Positions 17,149 through 27,029 of a stretch of DNA of 64,000 nucleotides are shown piece after piece (position 1 is the stretch's first letter; every line of letters begins with the position of its first letter). Both the position numbers and the translations under genes were made by a program. The notes under the pieces were generated by a model, which was not told the DNA's origin, searched no databases, and was given only the letters and a program-made list of their open reading frames with translations. This DNA is from Pseudomonas sp. Z8(2022) (GTDB taxonomy: Bacteria; Pseudomonadota; Gammaproteobacteria; Pseudomonadales; Pseudomonadaceae): positions 310,001-374,000 of the forward strand of contig NZ_CP107549.1 in the NCBI RefSeq assembly GCF_025837155.1, written 5' to 3'.

Positions 17149-18483
17149 ATGAGAAAGACCTCCCTGGCACTGGCCGTAGCTGCCAGCACCCTGGGCCTGA
17201 GCCAAGTGGCCTTCGCTGACTTCGTCGGTGACAGCAAAGCCAGCCTCACCCTGCGCAACTTCTATTTCGATCATGACGTGAAGAACACCGCTAATAACGA
17301 TGCTGCCGCTCGTGAATGGGGCCAGGGCTTCATTCTCAACTATCAATCCGGTTTCACTGAAGGCACCGTGGGCTTCGGTGTGGATGCCGTCGGCATGCTG
17401 GGTGTGCGTCTGGATGGTGGCGGCCGTGTTGGCAAGGCCGACCGTGACCGCAACCCGGGTGCTCTGTTCCCGCTGGAAAGTGATGGCAGCGCTGTTGAGG
17501 ATTTCAGCAAGGGCGGTCTGACCGGTAAGGTTCGTTTCTCCAAGACCGAGGCTCGCATCGGTACCTTGATGCCGAAACTGCCGATCCTGACTTCCAACGA
17601 CGGTCGTCTGCTGCCGCAGATGTTTGAAGGTGGCATGATCACCTCCAACGAAATCGAAAACCTGACTCTGACTGCTGGCCAGATCGAGCATGCCGTTGGT
17701 CGTGCCTCGAGCAATAGCACCAGCCTGTCGATCGATGGTCGTAGTGTTGGCCAGGCTGACTCCAACAAGTTCTACTTCGGTGGTGGTGACTGGAAGATCA
17801 ACCAGGATCTGACCGCACAGTACTACTACGCCAACCTGGAAGACTTTTATAAGCAGCACTTCGCCGGCCTGGGCCATAACCTGGCTCTGGGCGAAGGCAG
17901 CCTGAAGACCGATCTGCGCTACTTCCGCAGCACTTCCGACGGCAAGAACGGCAGCGCTGCTGGCCGCGCCGCCGGCTACACCGCTAACACCACCTTTGGC
18001 GATGGCACTGGCGAAGTCGACAATAACACTTGGAGTGCCGCGTTCACTTACAGCCTCCGTGGCCATGCCCTGATGCTGGGTTATCAGCGTGTTTCTGAAG
18101 ACAGCAACTTCGTTCAGCTGAACCAGGGGGGGGTCGAAGGCTCTGCGGGTGCAAGCGTCTATCTGCTGACCGACCGCCTGATTCACAACTTCACCCGTGC
18201 TGGTGAGCGCACCACTTTCGGTCAGTACAGCTATGACTTTGCCAGCCTCGGCGTACCGGGCCTAAAAGCGTCGGTAGCCTACCTGAAGGGCACCAACATT
18301 CAGCGCGCGAACGGTGAGCAGAATAAAGAGTGGGAGCGTGATATCTCGCTGGACTACGTTTTCCAAGAGGGCGCTCTGAAAGGTCTGGGTCTTGGTTGGC
18401 GTAACGGCATGCTGCGTGGCGACGCTGCAACCGACGCTAATCAGAACCGCCTGATCGTCAGCTACACCCTGCCGCTGCTGTAA
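17149..18483 (+). CDS. oprE: OprD-family outer-membrane porin, OprE type
   Basis: Outer-membrane channel of 444 residues. A signal peptide starting MRKTSLALAVAASTLGLS is cut after VAFA (residue 23). The mature chain opens with DFVGDSKASLTLRNFYFD, typical of the OprD family, and ends in an antiparallel strand closing with VSYTLPLL. The inside shows alternating strands, with signatures KLPILTSNDGRLLPQMFEG and NKFYFGGGDWKINQDL. Length and gene context match OprE of P. aeruginosa, which is induced without oxygen; the OprE label is by context. GGAGAG precedes the ATG. Confidence 0.9.
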   Translation: MRKTSLALAVAASTLGLSQVAFADFVGDSKASLTLRNFYFDHDVKNTANNDAAAREWGQGFILNYQSGFTEGTVGFGVDAVGMLGVRLDGGGRVGKADRDRNPGALFPLESDGSAVEDFSKGGLTGKVRFSKTEARIGTLMPKLPILTSNDGRLLPQMFEGGMITSNEIENLTLTAGQIEHAVGRASSNSTSLSIDGRSVGQADSNKFYFGGGDWKINQDLTAQYYYANLEDFYKQHFAGLGHNLALGEGSLKTDLRYFRSTSDGKNGSAAGRAAGYTANTTFGDGTGEVDNNTWSAAFTYSLRGHALMLGYQRVSEDSNFVQLNQGGVEGSAGASVYLLTDRLIHNFTRAGERTTFGQYSYDFASLGVPGLKASVAYLKGTNIQRANGEQNKEWERDISLDYVFQEGALKGLGLGWRNGMLRGDAATDANQNRLIVSYTLPLL

Positions 18484-18525
18484 GGCGGCCCTGGCGGGGC
18501 TTTACTCCCCGCCTGCGTTGTAACG

Positions 18526-18557
18526 AAAAGCCCGCATCGAAAGATGCGGGCTTTTTT
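18526..18557. terminator. Bidirectional terminator between oprE and the DUF2388 gene
   Basis: A thirteen-base stem AAAAGCCCGCATC / GATGCGGGCTTTT with a GAAA tetraloop and T/A tails on both sides serves two convergent genes. A second, shorter hairpin with arms GGCGGGG and CCCCGCC lies just upstream at about 18493-18513. Confidence 0.92.
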
Positions 18558-18895
18558 CATTCTGCGCGCGCGACGTTCTCGCTTGCGTTCGCCGATGCAG
18601 CGAGAATGGCGCTGGCAAGAGCCATATCCTCGGCGCTCTGCAGTTGGGGGTTGGCGCTGCGCAGTTGCTGCATCGCAGCCTCAAGATGCGGCCCACGGAT
18701 TTCTCCGTTGCTGGCGACGAAGCTGCTGGCATCTTCTTCGATAGCGGCGACCAGCTTGCGATCCTTGAAGGTCAGATAGGTCGAGGCGGTGGTGGCGCCT
18801 GAGGACAGGATGTCGCGCAGCATGCCATCGGCAGCTGCGGTCTGGGCAATCAGGCAGGCACTGAACGCCAGTGCGGCACGGCTCGTTACACGCAT
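18557..18895 (-). CDS. DUF2388-family small secreted protein
   Basis: A 112-residue protein with a signal peptide (start MRVTSRAALAFSACLIAQ, cut after TAAA near residue 22). The mature part has TTASTYLTFKDRKLVAAIEE and ASSFVASNGEIRGPHLEAAM, the hallmarks of DUF2388, a family common in Pseudomonas and often present as several small paralogues. The function is unknown; the protein is probably periplasmic. Its 3' end abuts the shared terminator with oprE. Confidence 0.85.
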   Translation of the reverse strand: MRVTSRAALAFSACLIAQTAAADGMLRDILSSGATTASTYLTFKDRKLVAAIEEDASSFVASNGEIRGPHLEAAMQQLRSANPQLQSAEDMALASAILAASANASENVARAE

Positions 18896-18979
18896 GATGA
18901 AGCTCCTGTAGGGTAGTTCCTATTCTAGGAGTCTCATTTCTCGCCTGTTGTTCCTGGCAGGCGATGGCCGGTTGCCACG

Positions 18980-19237
18980 CTAGTCGCTGCGCAACTGGCG
19001 CACGCGATGTTGGTACCGCCACCAGAGCAAGGCCGAGATCAGCGCCAGCGCACCGAATAACAGAAACTGCCAGACCCACGGCAGATTGGGGAAGAAATAG
19101 GACAACGCGCCGACGCAGACGGCCACCAGCCCCATCCACAGCAGATAACCGCCGGCACCGAACACTTCGAGAATCAACAGCAGGGTGGCCAGTACCAGCC
19201 AGTCCCAGAACGACAGGTGTTGCAGATAGCTGATCAT
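18980..19237 (-). CDS. Short NfeD-family membrane protein
   Basis: An 85-residue inner-membrane protein with three hydrophobic segments and the family motif LLILEVFGAGGYLLWMG (about residues 20-36). NfeD proteins work with SPFH/stomatin proteins in membrane domains. The usual C-terminal OB-fold is not present: the chain ends after WWRYQHRVRQLRSD. No stomatin gene is next to it. It may be a natural short form or a truncated gene. Confidence 0.78.
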   Translation of the reverse strand: MISYLQHLSFWDWLVLATLLLILEVFGAGGYLLWMGLVAVCVGALSYFFPNLPWVWQFLLFGALALISALLWWRYQHRVRQLRSD

Positions 19238-19402
19238 GGGTGGACGCGGTTACCCATATCCAAACAGTTCAGTGAATGCCCTTGGGTGTGCATCGCATAG
19301 ACTCCATTGCCAGATGCATCAATCTAAGCATAGCGGCCCGGGCTCTGCCGCCGACCCCTTCGCAAGGCGGGCAGATGTCGGGCAAACCGTGAGAACTCGA
19401 GC

Positions 19403-20068
19403 ATGTTCAAGCGCCTGACTGCTACGGTTTTGCTTGCCATTCTGTCGGGCGATGCCATGGCCGATGGGCTGCTTGAGGGGTTGCATCGCGCGGCACCGCA
19501 GCTGCAGAGGCAGGCACTGCAAGAGGCTCTGCAGGCGCTGCGCTGTGCCGAGCGTGGCTGGAGTGGTGTGGCCAGGCGTCTGGCTATCATCGATTATTCG
19601 CGCTCGTCGCTGGAGCGGCGCCTGTGGGTCTTCGACCTGACGCACAGGCGAGTGCTGCAACGCGAGTTCGTGGCCCATGGCCGGCAGTCCGGCGAACTGT
19701 TTGCCGAGCGTTTCTCCAATCTGCCCGGCAGCCATCAGTCCAGTCTCGGTCTGTTCCGGGGTGCCGAACGCTACATCGGCCGGCATGGCCAATCATTGCG
19801 CCTCGATGGTCTGGAGCCTGGTGTCAATGATGAGGCGCGGGGCAGGGCGCTGGTGGTCCATGGGGCTGATTACGTGTCGCCGCAATGGGCGCAACGATAC
19901 GAACGCATGGGGCGTAGTCTGGGCTGTCCGGCCGTGCAGCAGGAGGTGATCCGGCTGCTGGTGGATCAGCTCGAGGAGGGGCAGTACCTGTTCGCCTGGC
20001 ATCCGCAGATGAAAGAGGGGCGCTATCGCGACTGTGCGGTGGTCAGCGCTGTTCGCTCTGCGGAGTGA
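19403..20068 (+). CDS. Secreted L,D-transpeptidase-like protein of the YkuD_2 family
   Basis: A 221-residue protein with a signal peptide (MFKRLTATVLLAILSG, cut after AMA at about residue 20). The catalytic core shows IDYSRSSLERRLWVFDL, EFVAHGRQSGE, FSNLPGSHQSSLGLF and the active-site pair VVHGADYV and GRSLGCPAVQ, with the cysteine near residue 175. Proteins with this fold cross-link or remodel peptidoglycan in the periplasm. The last 26 bases overlap the end of the convergent gspE-like gene. Confidence 0.87.
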   Translation: MFKRLTATVLLAILSGDAMADGLLEGLHRAAPQLQRQALQEALQALRCAERGWSGVARRLAIIDYSRSSLERRLWVFDLTHRRVLQREFVAHGRQSGELFAERFSNLPGSHQSSLGLFRGAERYIGRHGQSLRLDGLEPGVNDEARGRALVVHGADYVSPQWAQRYERMGRSLGCPAVQQEVIRLLVDQLEEGQYLFAWHPQMKEGRYRDCAVVSAVRSAE

Positions 20069-21827
20069 CGCGCAGCACTTCCTCGATGGTAGTCAGCCCG
20101 GCCGCGACTTTCTGCGCACCGGACAGGCGCAGGCTACGCATGCCGTCCTTGAAGGCAGCGCGGCGCAGGGCCGTGAGATCGGTATCGGCATTGATCAGCG
20201 GCTTGATCGCGTCGTTGATCAGCATGATCTCGTAAACTCCGGCACGGCCGCGGTAGCCGGTTTCGCGGCATTCCAGGCAGCCGACGGCATGGTGTGCCTG
20301 AGTCGGCAGGGGAGAGCTCCAGGGGCGGGTCAGGCCGTTCCAGGTGTCTTCGTCCAGTTGAACCGGCGCCTTGCAGTGCGGGCACAGGGTACGCACCAGA
20401 CGCTGCGCCATGACGCCGAGGATGGTGGCTTTGAGCAGGTAATGCGGTACGCCCAGTTCGAGCAGGCGGGTGATGGCGCTGGGGGCGTCGTTGGTGTGCA
20501 GGGTGGAAAGCACCAGGTGACCGGTGAGCGCCGCCTGGATGGCCATCTCGGCGGTTTCCAGATCGCGGATCTCGCCGATCATGATGATGTCCGGGTCCTG
20601 TCGCATCAGCGCACGCACGCCACTGGCGAAGTTCAGGTCGATGTTGTGCTGCACCTGCATCTGGTTGAAGGCGCCCTCGATCATCTCGATGGGGTCTTCG
20701 ATGGTGCAGACGTTCACCTCAGGCGTGGCCAGTTGCTTGAGCGTGGTGTACAGCGTGGTGGTCTTGCCCGAGCCGGTGGGGCCGGTAACCAGGATGATGC
20801 CGTTGGGCTGGCAGGTCATGCTCTCCCAGCGGCGCAGATCATCGGGGGAAAACCCGAGCTGATCCGGACTCTTGAGCAGCACCTCCGGGTCGAAGATACG
20901 CATCACCATCTTCTCGCCGAAGGCGGTCGGTAGCGTGGACAGGCGCAATTCCACCTCGCCGCCGTCCGGGGTCTTGGTCTTGACCCGGCCGTCCTGCGGC
21001 TTGCGCTTCTCGGCGATGTTCATCCGCCCGAGGTTCTTCAGGCGGCTGACCACCGCCATGGTGACCTGCGCCGGGAACTGGTAGACGTTGTGCAGCACGC
21101 CGTCGATGCGAAAGCGTACGGTGCCCTGCTCGCGGCGCGGCTCGATATGGATATCGCTGGCGCGCTGCTGGAAGGCGTACTGAAACAGCCAGTCGACGAT
21201 GTTGACGATGTGTGCGTCGTTGGCGTCCGGCTCCTGATCCTGGGCGCCGAGGCTGAGCAATTGCTCGAAGTTGCCGACGCCGCTGGCCTTCTGATCCGTG
21301 GCGTTGGCACCGCTGACCGAACGTGCCAGGCGATAGAACTCGGTGGTGAAGCGCTGGATATCGCTGGGGTTGGCCACCACGCGCTTGATCGGACGCTTGA
21401 GTACATGGACCAGGTTGGCTTCCCAGCTGTGTACCAGCGGCTGGCTGCTGGCGATGGTGACACTCTCGCTGTCCACCGCCACGGCGAGAATCTTGTGGCG
21501 CTGGGCGAAGGCGTAGGACATCAGCGGCGTAATGGCCGGTACGTCGATCTTCAGCGGGTCGATGCGCAGGTAAGGCTGACCGGCGAAATTGGCCAGCCAC
21601 TGGGTAAGGGTTTCCAGATCGAGCTTCTTGCCCGGCCGCGACAGGTCATCTACCTGCTGCGCGGCAAGAAACTCCAGCGGGTGCTGGGTGTTGTTCAGCG
21701 AACTGCGGCGGATCGCCAGGCACTGCTCGGCCACGTCCTGCCCGACCCGGCCCTGGGCTACCAGCTCGCGCAGCAGGTCGCCAAGATCCAGTACACGGTC
21801 AGGGGCGGTAGCGGTGAAGGCGGACAT
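20043..21827 (-). CDS. GspE/PilB-type secretion or pilus assembly ATPase
   Basis: Hexameric cytoplasmic ATPase of 594 residues of the type II secretion / type IV pilus superfamily. The N-terminal domain spans about residues 10-165 and the ATPase domain 200-580. Walker A is GPTGSGKT (349-356), followed by TIEDPIE, the aspartate-box region and the Walker B segment RQDPDIIMIGEIRD, then the His-box LSTLHTNDAPSAITRL. Two CxxC pairs (CPHC and CLEC) form the zinc-binding motif. The ATG at 21827 follows GAGG; an upstream TTG at 21875 sits too close to its GGAGGT to be favoured. No other secretion genes are nearby. Confidence 0.92.
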   Translation of the reverse strand: MSAFTATAPDRVLDLGDLLRELVAQGRVGQDVAEQCLAIRRSSLNNTQHPLEFLAAQQVDDLSRPGKKLDLETLTQWLANFAGQPYLRIDPLKIDVPAITPLMSYAFAQRHKILAVAVDSESVTIASSQPLVHSWEANLVHVLKRPIKRVVANPSDIQRFTTEFYRLARSVSGANATDQKASGVGNFEQLLSLGAQDQEPDANDAHIVNIVDWLFQYAFQQRASDIHIEPRREQGTVRFRIDGVLHNVYQFPAQVTMAVVSRLKNLGRMNIAEKRKPQDGRVKTKTPDGGEVELRLSTLPTAFGEKMVMRIFDPEVLLKSPDQLGFSPDDLRRWESMTCQPNGIILVTGPTGSGKTTTLYTTLKQLATPEVNVCTIEDPIEMIEGAFNQMQVQHNIDLNFASGVRALMRQDPDIIMIGEIRDLETAEMAIQAALTGHLVLSTLHTNDAPSAITRLLELGVPHYLLKATILGVMAQRLVRTLCPHCKAPVQLDEDTWNGLTRPWSSPLPTQAHHAVGCLECRETGYRGRAGVYEIMLINDAIKPLINADTDLTALRRAAFKDGMRSLRLSGAQKVAAGLTTIEEVLRVTPQSEQR

Positions 21828-21948
21828 GCGGGTTCCTCGGGTCGGCTCGAACAAGGGTAGCAGGTCGTTTTTCAACCACCTCCTAGCCGGCCTAGGATGC
21901 CCGAAAAGCGCCGCGAGGGCGAAGCGCTGACGTGACCGAATGCCCGCT

Positions 21949-22275
21949 TCAGGCCACCTCTGTCACCAGGCTGTGATCCAGATGCTGCCAGGTCACCTCC
22001 CAGACGCACACCAGGCCGCGCAGTTTCTGCGCCAGCACACCGGCCCGATGCAGCGAGATGCCGGGCAGGCGCAGGTGGATGTGCAGGTCGTCCCGCTGGC
22101 GCTCCATGTGCAGGGCTTCGGGTAACAACTGCAGCTGGGCGAACAGACCCAGCAGGCGGCACATCACGTCTGCTTCGGCATCGGTACGCAGCCGGTATTC
22201 GACACAGGCATCGGGGCGATCCTGCCAGGGATCGCGACGGTTGTGGACGGACGAAAACAGGGTGGTATCAGGCAT
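21949..22275 (-). CDS. Hypothetical 108-residue protein, divergent from an Lrp regulator
   Basis: A 108-residue soluble protein that starts MPDTTLFSSVHNRRDPWQD and has no signal peptide or membrane helix. The middle reads DACVEYRLRTDAEADVMCR and LHIHLRLPGISLHR, a pattern of alternating strands and helices that could be an ACT- or ferredoxin-like fold (inference). It is divergent from the Lrp-family gene across 127 bp, so it may be a target of that regulator. The third-position GC is high, which supports it over the overlapping frames. Confidence 0.7.
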   Translation of the reverse strand: MPDTTLFSSVHNRRDPWQDRPDACVEYRLRTDAEADVMCRLLGLFAQLQLLPEALHMERQRDDLHIHLRLPGISLHRAGVLAQKLRGLVCVWEVTWQHLDHSLVTEVA

Positions 22276-22402
22276 GGCGGCAGCTCGGGCAGGTTTTACC
22301 TAAGTTTCCACCTTGTTCGTCCAAAAGTTCTGCCTTGTTTTCTGTGTTATTCCAGGTTTCATGGATAGACTTGCCTAAATAATTTCTTATTGGGGAATTT
22401 TT
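22276..22402. promoter_or_regulatory. Divergent promoter region of the Lrp-family regulator
   Basis: A 127-bp gap with A/T-rich stretches such as TTATTCCAGG and TAAATAATTTCTTATTGGGG. Lrp-type regulators usually bind their own promoter. No precise operator is clear. Confidence 0.4.
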
Positions 22403-22870
22403 ATGCCCGTTGCACTGGATGCATACGATCAGCGCATTCTCGCCCTGCTGCAGGACGACGCCGGCCTCTCCACCGCCGAGATCGCCGAGCGCGTCGGGCT
22501 CTCGCAATCGCCCTGCTGGCGTCGTATTCAGCGGCTCAAGGAGGAGGGGGTGATTCGCAAGCAGGTCACTCTGCTCGATCGCAAGCGCATCGGTCTGCAC
22601 ACCCAGGTATTCGCCCAGGTCAAGCTCAATGCCCACGGTCGCTCCAACCTGACCGAGTTCGCCGAAGCCATGCGCGAGTTCCCCGAGGTGCTGGAGTGCC
22701 ATGTGCTGATGGGAGCGGTGGACTTCATGCTGCGCATCGTCACCCGTGATATCGAGGCCTATGAGCGTTTCTTCTTCGAGAAGCTGTCGCTGGTTCCGGG
22801 CATCCAGGAGGTGAACTCCATCGTCGCCCTGTCGGAGATCAAGTCCACCACCAGTTTGCCGCTTGTCTAG
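22403..22870 (+). CDS. Lrp/AsnC-family transcriptional regulator
   Basis: A 155-residue regulator with an N-terminal winged helix-turn-helix (LSTAEIAERVGLSQSPCWRRIQRL, about residues 22-46, read in two parts) and a C-terminal RAM domain (about 70-150) that binds small molecules, usually amino acids. YDQRILALLQ at the start and the end IKSTTSLPL are typical of the family. GGGG lies just upstream of the ATG. Its stop overlaps the end of the DUF502 gene by four bases. The ligand and the regulon are unknown. Confidence 0.92.
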   Translation: MPVALDAYDQRILALLQDDAGLSTAEIAERVGLSQSPCWRRIQRLKEEGVIRKQVTLLDRKRIGLHTQVFAQVKLNAHGRSNLTEFAEAMREFPEVLECHVLMGAVDFMLRIVTRDIEAYERFFFEKLSLVPGIQEVNSIVALSEIKSTTSLPLV

Positions 22871-23538
22871 GGTTTCACCACCTCAGGGTTGGGCTGCTCC
22901 ATGGAGCGCTTGCCCGGCGGGGTGAGCCCCATGGACACGTAGATGCTGGTCAGTTGTTCCACGCCCATGTCGGCGGGGCGTATCCATTCCTCCGGCACAT
23001 AAAGCAGACCACCGCCTACGGGAATCGGCGCAGTGGGAATGAGAATGGCGCAGTAGGCACGGCCTTCCAGTTCCACGGTTTCCGAACTCGGGCGCAGTGC
23101 GAGTACGGCGGCGCCGTCACCGCCGAAGAAACACCAGACCGGCGCCATGGTGGTGATGTCCGGATTCTTGCTCTTGTCCAGCAGCCCCACGAAACGGTCG
23201 GCCAGGTTGTAGAAATTGCCTATCAGCGGGGTGCGTCGCAGGGTGCGATCGAGCAGCCAGGACAGCGGACGGCGCAGGCCCAGCTGCACGGCCAGGCCCA
23301 GCGGATAGAGGCTGGCGAGCAACACCAGGCTGCCCAGCAGATAGGCCATGTAGCCATTGCTGGAAAAGGGCTGGCCGAGCGCCGCGAACAACTGGCCGAT
23401 CAGGGTCGAGGGCCCTACCAGGCGATTGAGCAGGCTGAAGATCCAGGCGAGCAGTGCCAGGGTCAGCACCAGTGGGAGTAGTGCCAGCAGACCGGTCAGC
23501 CAGGTCGTGACGATGGATTGAAGGCTGCGTCTGATCAT
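22867..23538 (-). CDS. DUF502-family inner-membrane protein
   Basis: A 223-residue protein with two hydrophobic helices (about 10-35 and 60-85) and a soluble domain. The family motifs RRTPLIGNFYNLADRFV, MAPVWCFFGGD and PTAPIPVGGGLLYVP are visible. DUF502 members are conserved in bacteria and plants, but their function is unclear. It converges on the Lrp-family gene. Confidence 0.85.
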   Translation of the reverse strand: MIRRSLQSIVTTWLTGLLALLPLVLTLALLAWIFSLLNRLVGPSTLIGQLFAALGQPFSSNGYMAYLLGSLVLLASLYPLGLAVQLGLRRPLSWLLDRTLRRTPLIGNFYNLADRFVGLLDKSKNPDITTMAPVWCFFGGDGAAVLALRPSSETVELEGRAYCAILIPTAPIPVGGGLLYVPEEWIRPADMGVEQLTSIYVSMGLTPPGKRSMEQPNPEVVKP

Positions 23539-23616
23539 GCCTCGGTTTCCTTGATGAAGATGCCTGCGACTTTACGTCAGGATGTGCGGCGCCGGGCAGT
23601 CATGTTCCTGACAGGC

Positions 23617-23644
23617 AAAAAAAGCCCGGCGCAAGGGCCGGGCT
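23617..23644 (-). terminator. Rho-independent terminator of the dctPQM operon
   Basis: On the minus strand the stem AGCCCGGC / GCCGGGCT with loop CCTTGC is followed by seven T. It lies 46 bases after dctM. Confidence 0.9.
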
Positions 23645-23689
23645 GAGTGGGTACACGAGGTACCGAAGTAGCAGCGTTCGTTTGAGCGG

Positions 23690-24970
23690 TTACATGCCGA
23701 GCATATTCGGCAGGGCCAGGGATACCGCCGGCACATAGGTGATGATCACCAAGAAACCGAGCAACAGCATCAGCCAGGGCATGGCCGCGCGGATCACCGC
23801 GGTCAGCGGCATGCCGGTCACCGCCGAGGTGACGAACAGGTTCAGCCCCACTGGAGGGGTGATCAGGCCGATCTCCATGTTCACCACCATGATGATGCCT
23901 AGGTGGATCGGGTCGATGCCCAGCTGCATGGCGATCGGGAACAGGATCGGCGCCAGGATCAGGATGATCGCCGACGGCTCCATGAAGGCACCGGCCACCA
24001 GCAGCACGATGTTCACCACCAGCAGGAACTGCCAGGGCTGCAGGCCCAGATCCACCACCCAGGCGGTGATGGTCTGCGGGATCTGCTCGGTGGTCAGCAC
24101 GTGGGCGAAGAGCATGGCGTTGGCGATGATGAACATCAGCATGATGGTCAGCTTGCCGGACTCCAGCAGCACTTTCGGGCACTCGCGGATCTTCAGGTCC
24201 TTGTACACGAACAGGGCGACGAAGCCGGCGTAGACCGCCGCCACGGCCGCAGCCTCGGTCGGGGTGAACATGCCGGTGTAGATGCCGCCGAGGATGATCA
24301 CCATCAGCAGCAGGCCCCAGAACGCCTCACGGGCGGCGCGCAGCCACTCGCGGAAGCTGGCGCGTGGCAGGGCGGGCAGCTTCTTGACGCGTGCGACGAT
24401 GTAGATCGCGATCATCAGCACCAGACCGAGCATGATGCCGGGGATCACACCGGCCATGAACAGCTTGCCCACCGATTGCTCGGTGGCGGCGGCGTACACC
24501 ACCATCACGATCGACGGCGGAATCAGGATGCCCAGGGTGCCGGCGTTACAGACGATGCCGGCGCCGAAAGCCTGCGGATAACCGGAACGCACCATACCGG
24601 CGATGGCGATCGAGCCCACAGCCGCCACGGTGGCCGGCGAGGAACCGGACAGCGCGGCGAACAGCATGCACGCCAGCACCGCGCCGATGGCCAGGCCGCC
24701 ACGGATGTGGCCGACGCAGGCGTTGGCGAAGTCGATCAGACGCTTGGCCACGCCACCGGTGGTCATGAAGGCGCCGGAGAGCAGGAAGAACGGGATCGCC
24801 AGCAGGGTGTAGTGCTCGCTGGTCTCGAACAGCTTGATCGCCAGCGAACGCACCGAGTCGGGGCTGAACAGCATGATGGTGATCGAGCCGGCCAGGCCGA
24901 GCGAGGCGGCGATCGGCACGCCGATGAACATCAGCAGAAACAGCAGCAGGAAGAGGAACAGAACGGTCAT
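23690..24970 (-). CDS. dctM: TRAP C4-dicarboxylate transporter large permease
   Basis: Inner-membrane permease of 426 residues with about twelve hydrophobic helices that uses the sodium gradient to import dicarboxylates such as succinate, malate and fumarate. Signatures are LFLLLFLLMFIGVPIAASLG at the start, SGSSPATVAAVGSIAI, and GLITPPVGLNLFVTS near the C-terminus. The start overlaps the dctQ stop as TAATG, so the two are translationally coupled. It is the last gene of dctP-dctQ-dctM. Confidence 0.95.
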   Translation of the reverse strand: MTVLFLFLLLFLLMFIGVPIAASLGLAGSITIMLFSPDSVRSLAIKLFETSEHYTLLAIPFFLLSGAFMTTGGVAKRLIDFANACVGHIRGGLAIGAVLACMLFAALSGSSPATVAAVGSIAIAGMVRSGYPQAFGAGIVCNAGTLGILIPPSIVMVVYAAATEQSVGKLFMAGVIPGIMLGLVLMIAIYIVARVKKLPALPRASFREWLRAAREAFWGLLLMVIILGGIYTGMFTPTEAAAVAAVYAGFVALFVYKDLKIRECPKVLLESGKLTIMLMFIIANAMLFAHVLTTEQIPQTITAWVVDLGLQPWQFLLVVNIVLLVAGAFMEPSAIILILAPILFPIAMQLGIDPIHLGIIMVVNMEIGLITPPVGLNLFVTSAVTGMPLTAVIRAAMPWLMLLLGFLVIITYVPAVSLALPNMLGM

Positions 24971-25596
24971 TATTTGGCCTCCTCGTGCTCATTGATCTTC
25001 AGCGCATCGGCGGCTTCGTCAGCCAGGCCGAGGCCGGTCTGCTCGTTGCGCAGGATACGCACGAGGATTTCCAGGAAACGGATGAACACCATGGCGTAGC
25101 CGAACGGCACGATCAGGCCGATATGCCACTGCTGGATGCCGTAGTGACCGAGGTCCTCGGCGCCGATGCCGGCCTTGAACAGGGTGCTGACCCAGTCGAA
25201 GCTGCCGACGGCGATCAGGCCGGCGTAGCCCAGGCAGGCCAGGCAGGCGATCACCCCGATGACACGCTGGATATGGCGCGGGGCGAGCTTGACCAGGGCG
25301 TCGACGCCGATGTGGCCGGCGGTACGCACGCCATAGGCCAGGCCGAAGAAGATCAGCCAGCCGAACAGGGCCTTGGTCAGGGCATTGCTCCAGGTCATCG
25401 CCTGGGCAAGGTCGAGAATGAAGTCGCCGATAGCGAGCAAAGCCTCGTTACCGCCGAAGAAGTCACCCAGCCAATAGAACAGGGTGTAGAAGTTGTTGAG
25501 GATCACATAGACGAAAGTGATCAGCGTCATGGCCGCCAGGAGGAAAGCGATGAAGCCTTCCTCGAAGTGCTCCCAGACGCGCCGCAAGGCGTTCAT
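24970..25596 (-). CDS. dctQ: TRAP C4-dicarboxylate transporter small permease
   Basis: Inner-membrane protein of 208 residues with four main hydrophobic helices, the partner of DctM. The start MNALRRVWEHFEEGFIAFLL leads into the first helix; family residues include TWSNALTKALFGWLIFFG and GVRTAGHIGVDAL. The ATG at 25596 is preceded by GGGAG; an upstream frame runs into the repeat element and is rejected. The C-terminus is rich in charged residues. Confidence 0.94.
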   Translation of the reverse strand: MNALRRVWEHFEEGFIAFLLAAMTLITFVYVILNNFYTLFYWLGDFFGGNEALLAIGDFILDLAQAMTWSNALTKALFGWLIFFGLAYGVRTAGHIGVDALVKLAPRHIQRVIGVIACLACLGYAGLIAVGSFDWVSTLFKAGIGAEDLGHYGIQQWHIGLIVPFGYAMVFIRFLEILVRILRNEQTGLGLADEAADALKINEHEEAK

Positions 25597-25620
25597 GGTC
25601 GGTTCTCCCGAATGGAAAGG

Positions 25621-25723
25621 GCGTAGGATGGGACGGCAGCCGGCCCACCGGTTACAACATTGAACGACGCCCATCGCGGACGTCGTGGTGGGTCAGAGTA
25701 GCTGCGCTCTGCCCACCCTACGG
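25621..25723. repeat. Inverted-repeat element between dctP and dctQ
   Basis: About 103 bp with ends GCGTAGGATGG and GCCCACCCTACGG that can pair, plus internal palindromic parts. It lies inside an operon, between a binding-protein gene and its permease gene. A second element with similar ends lies between hisA and hisF at 46510-46580. It looks like the non-autonomous palindromic repeats common in Pseudomonas. Confidence 0.65.
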
Positions 25724-25733
25724 CTCTCCGGCC

Positions 25734-27029
<1,296 letters not shown>

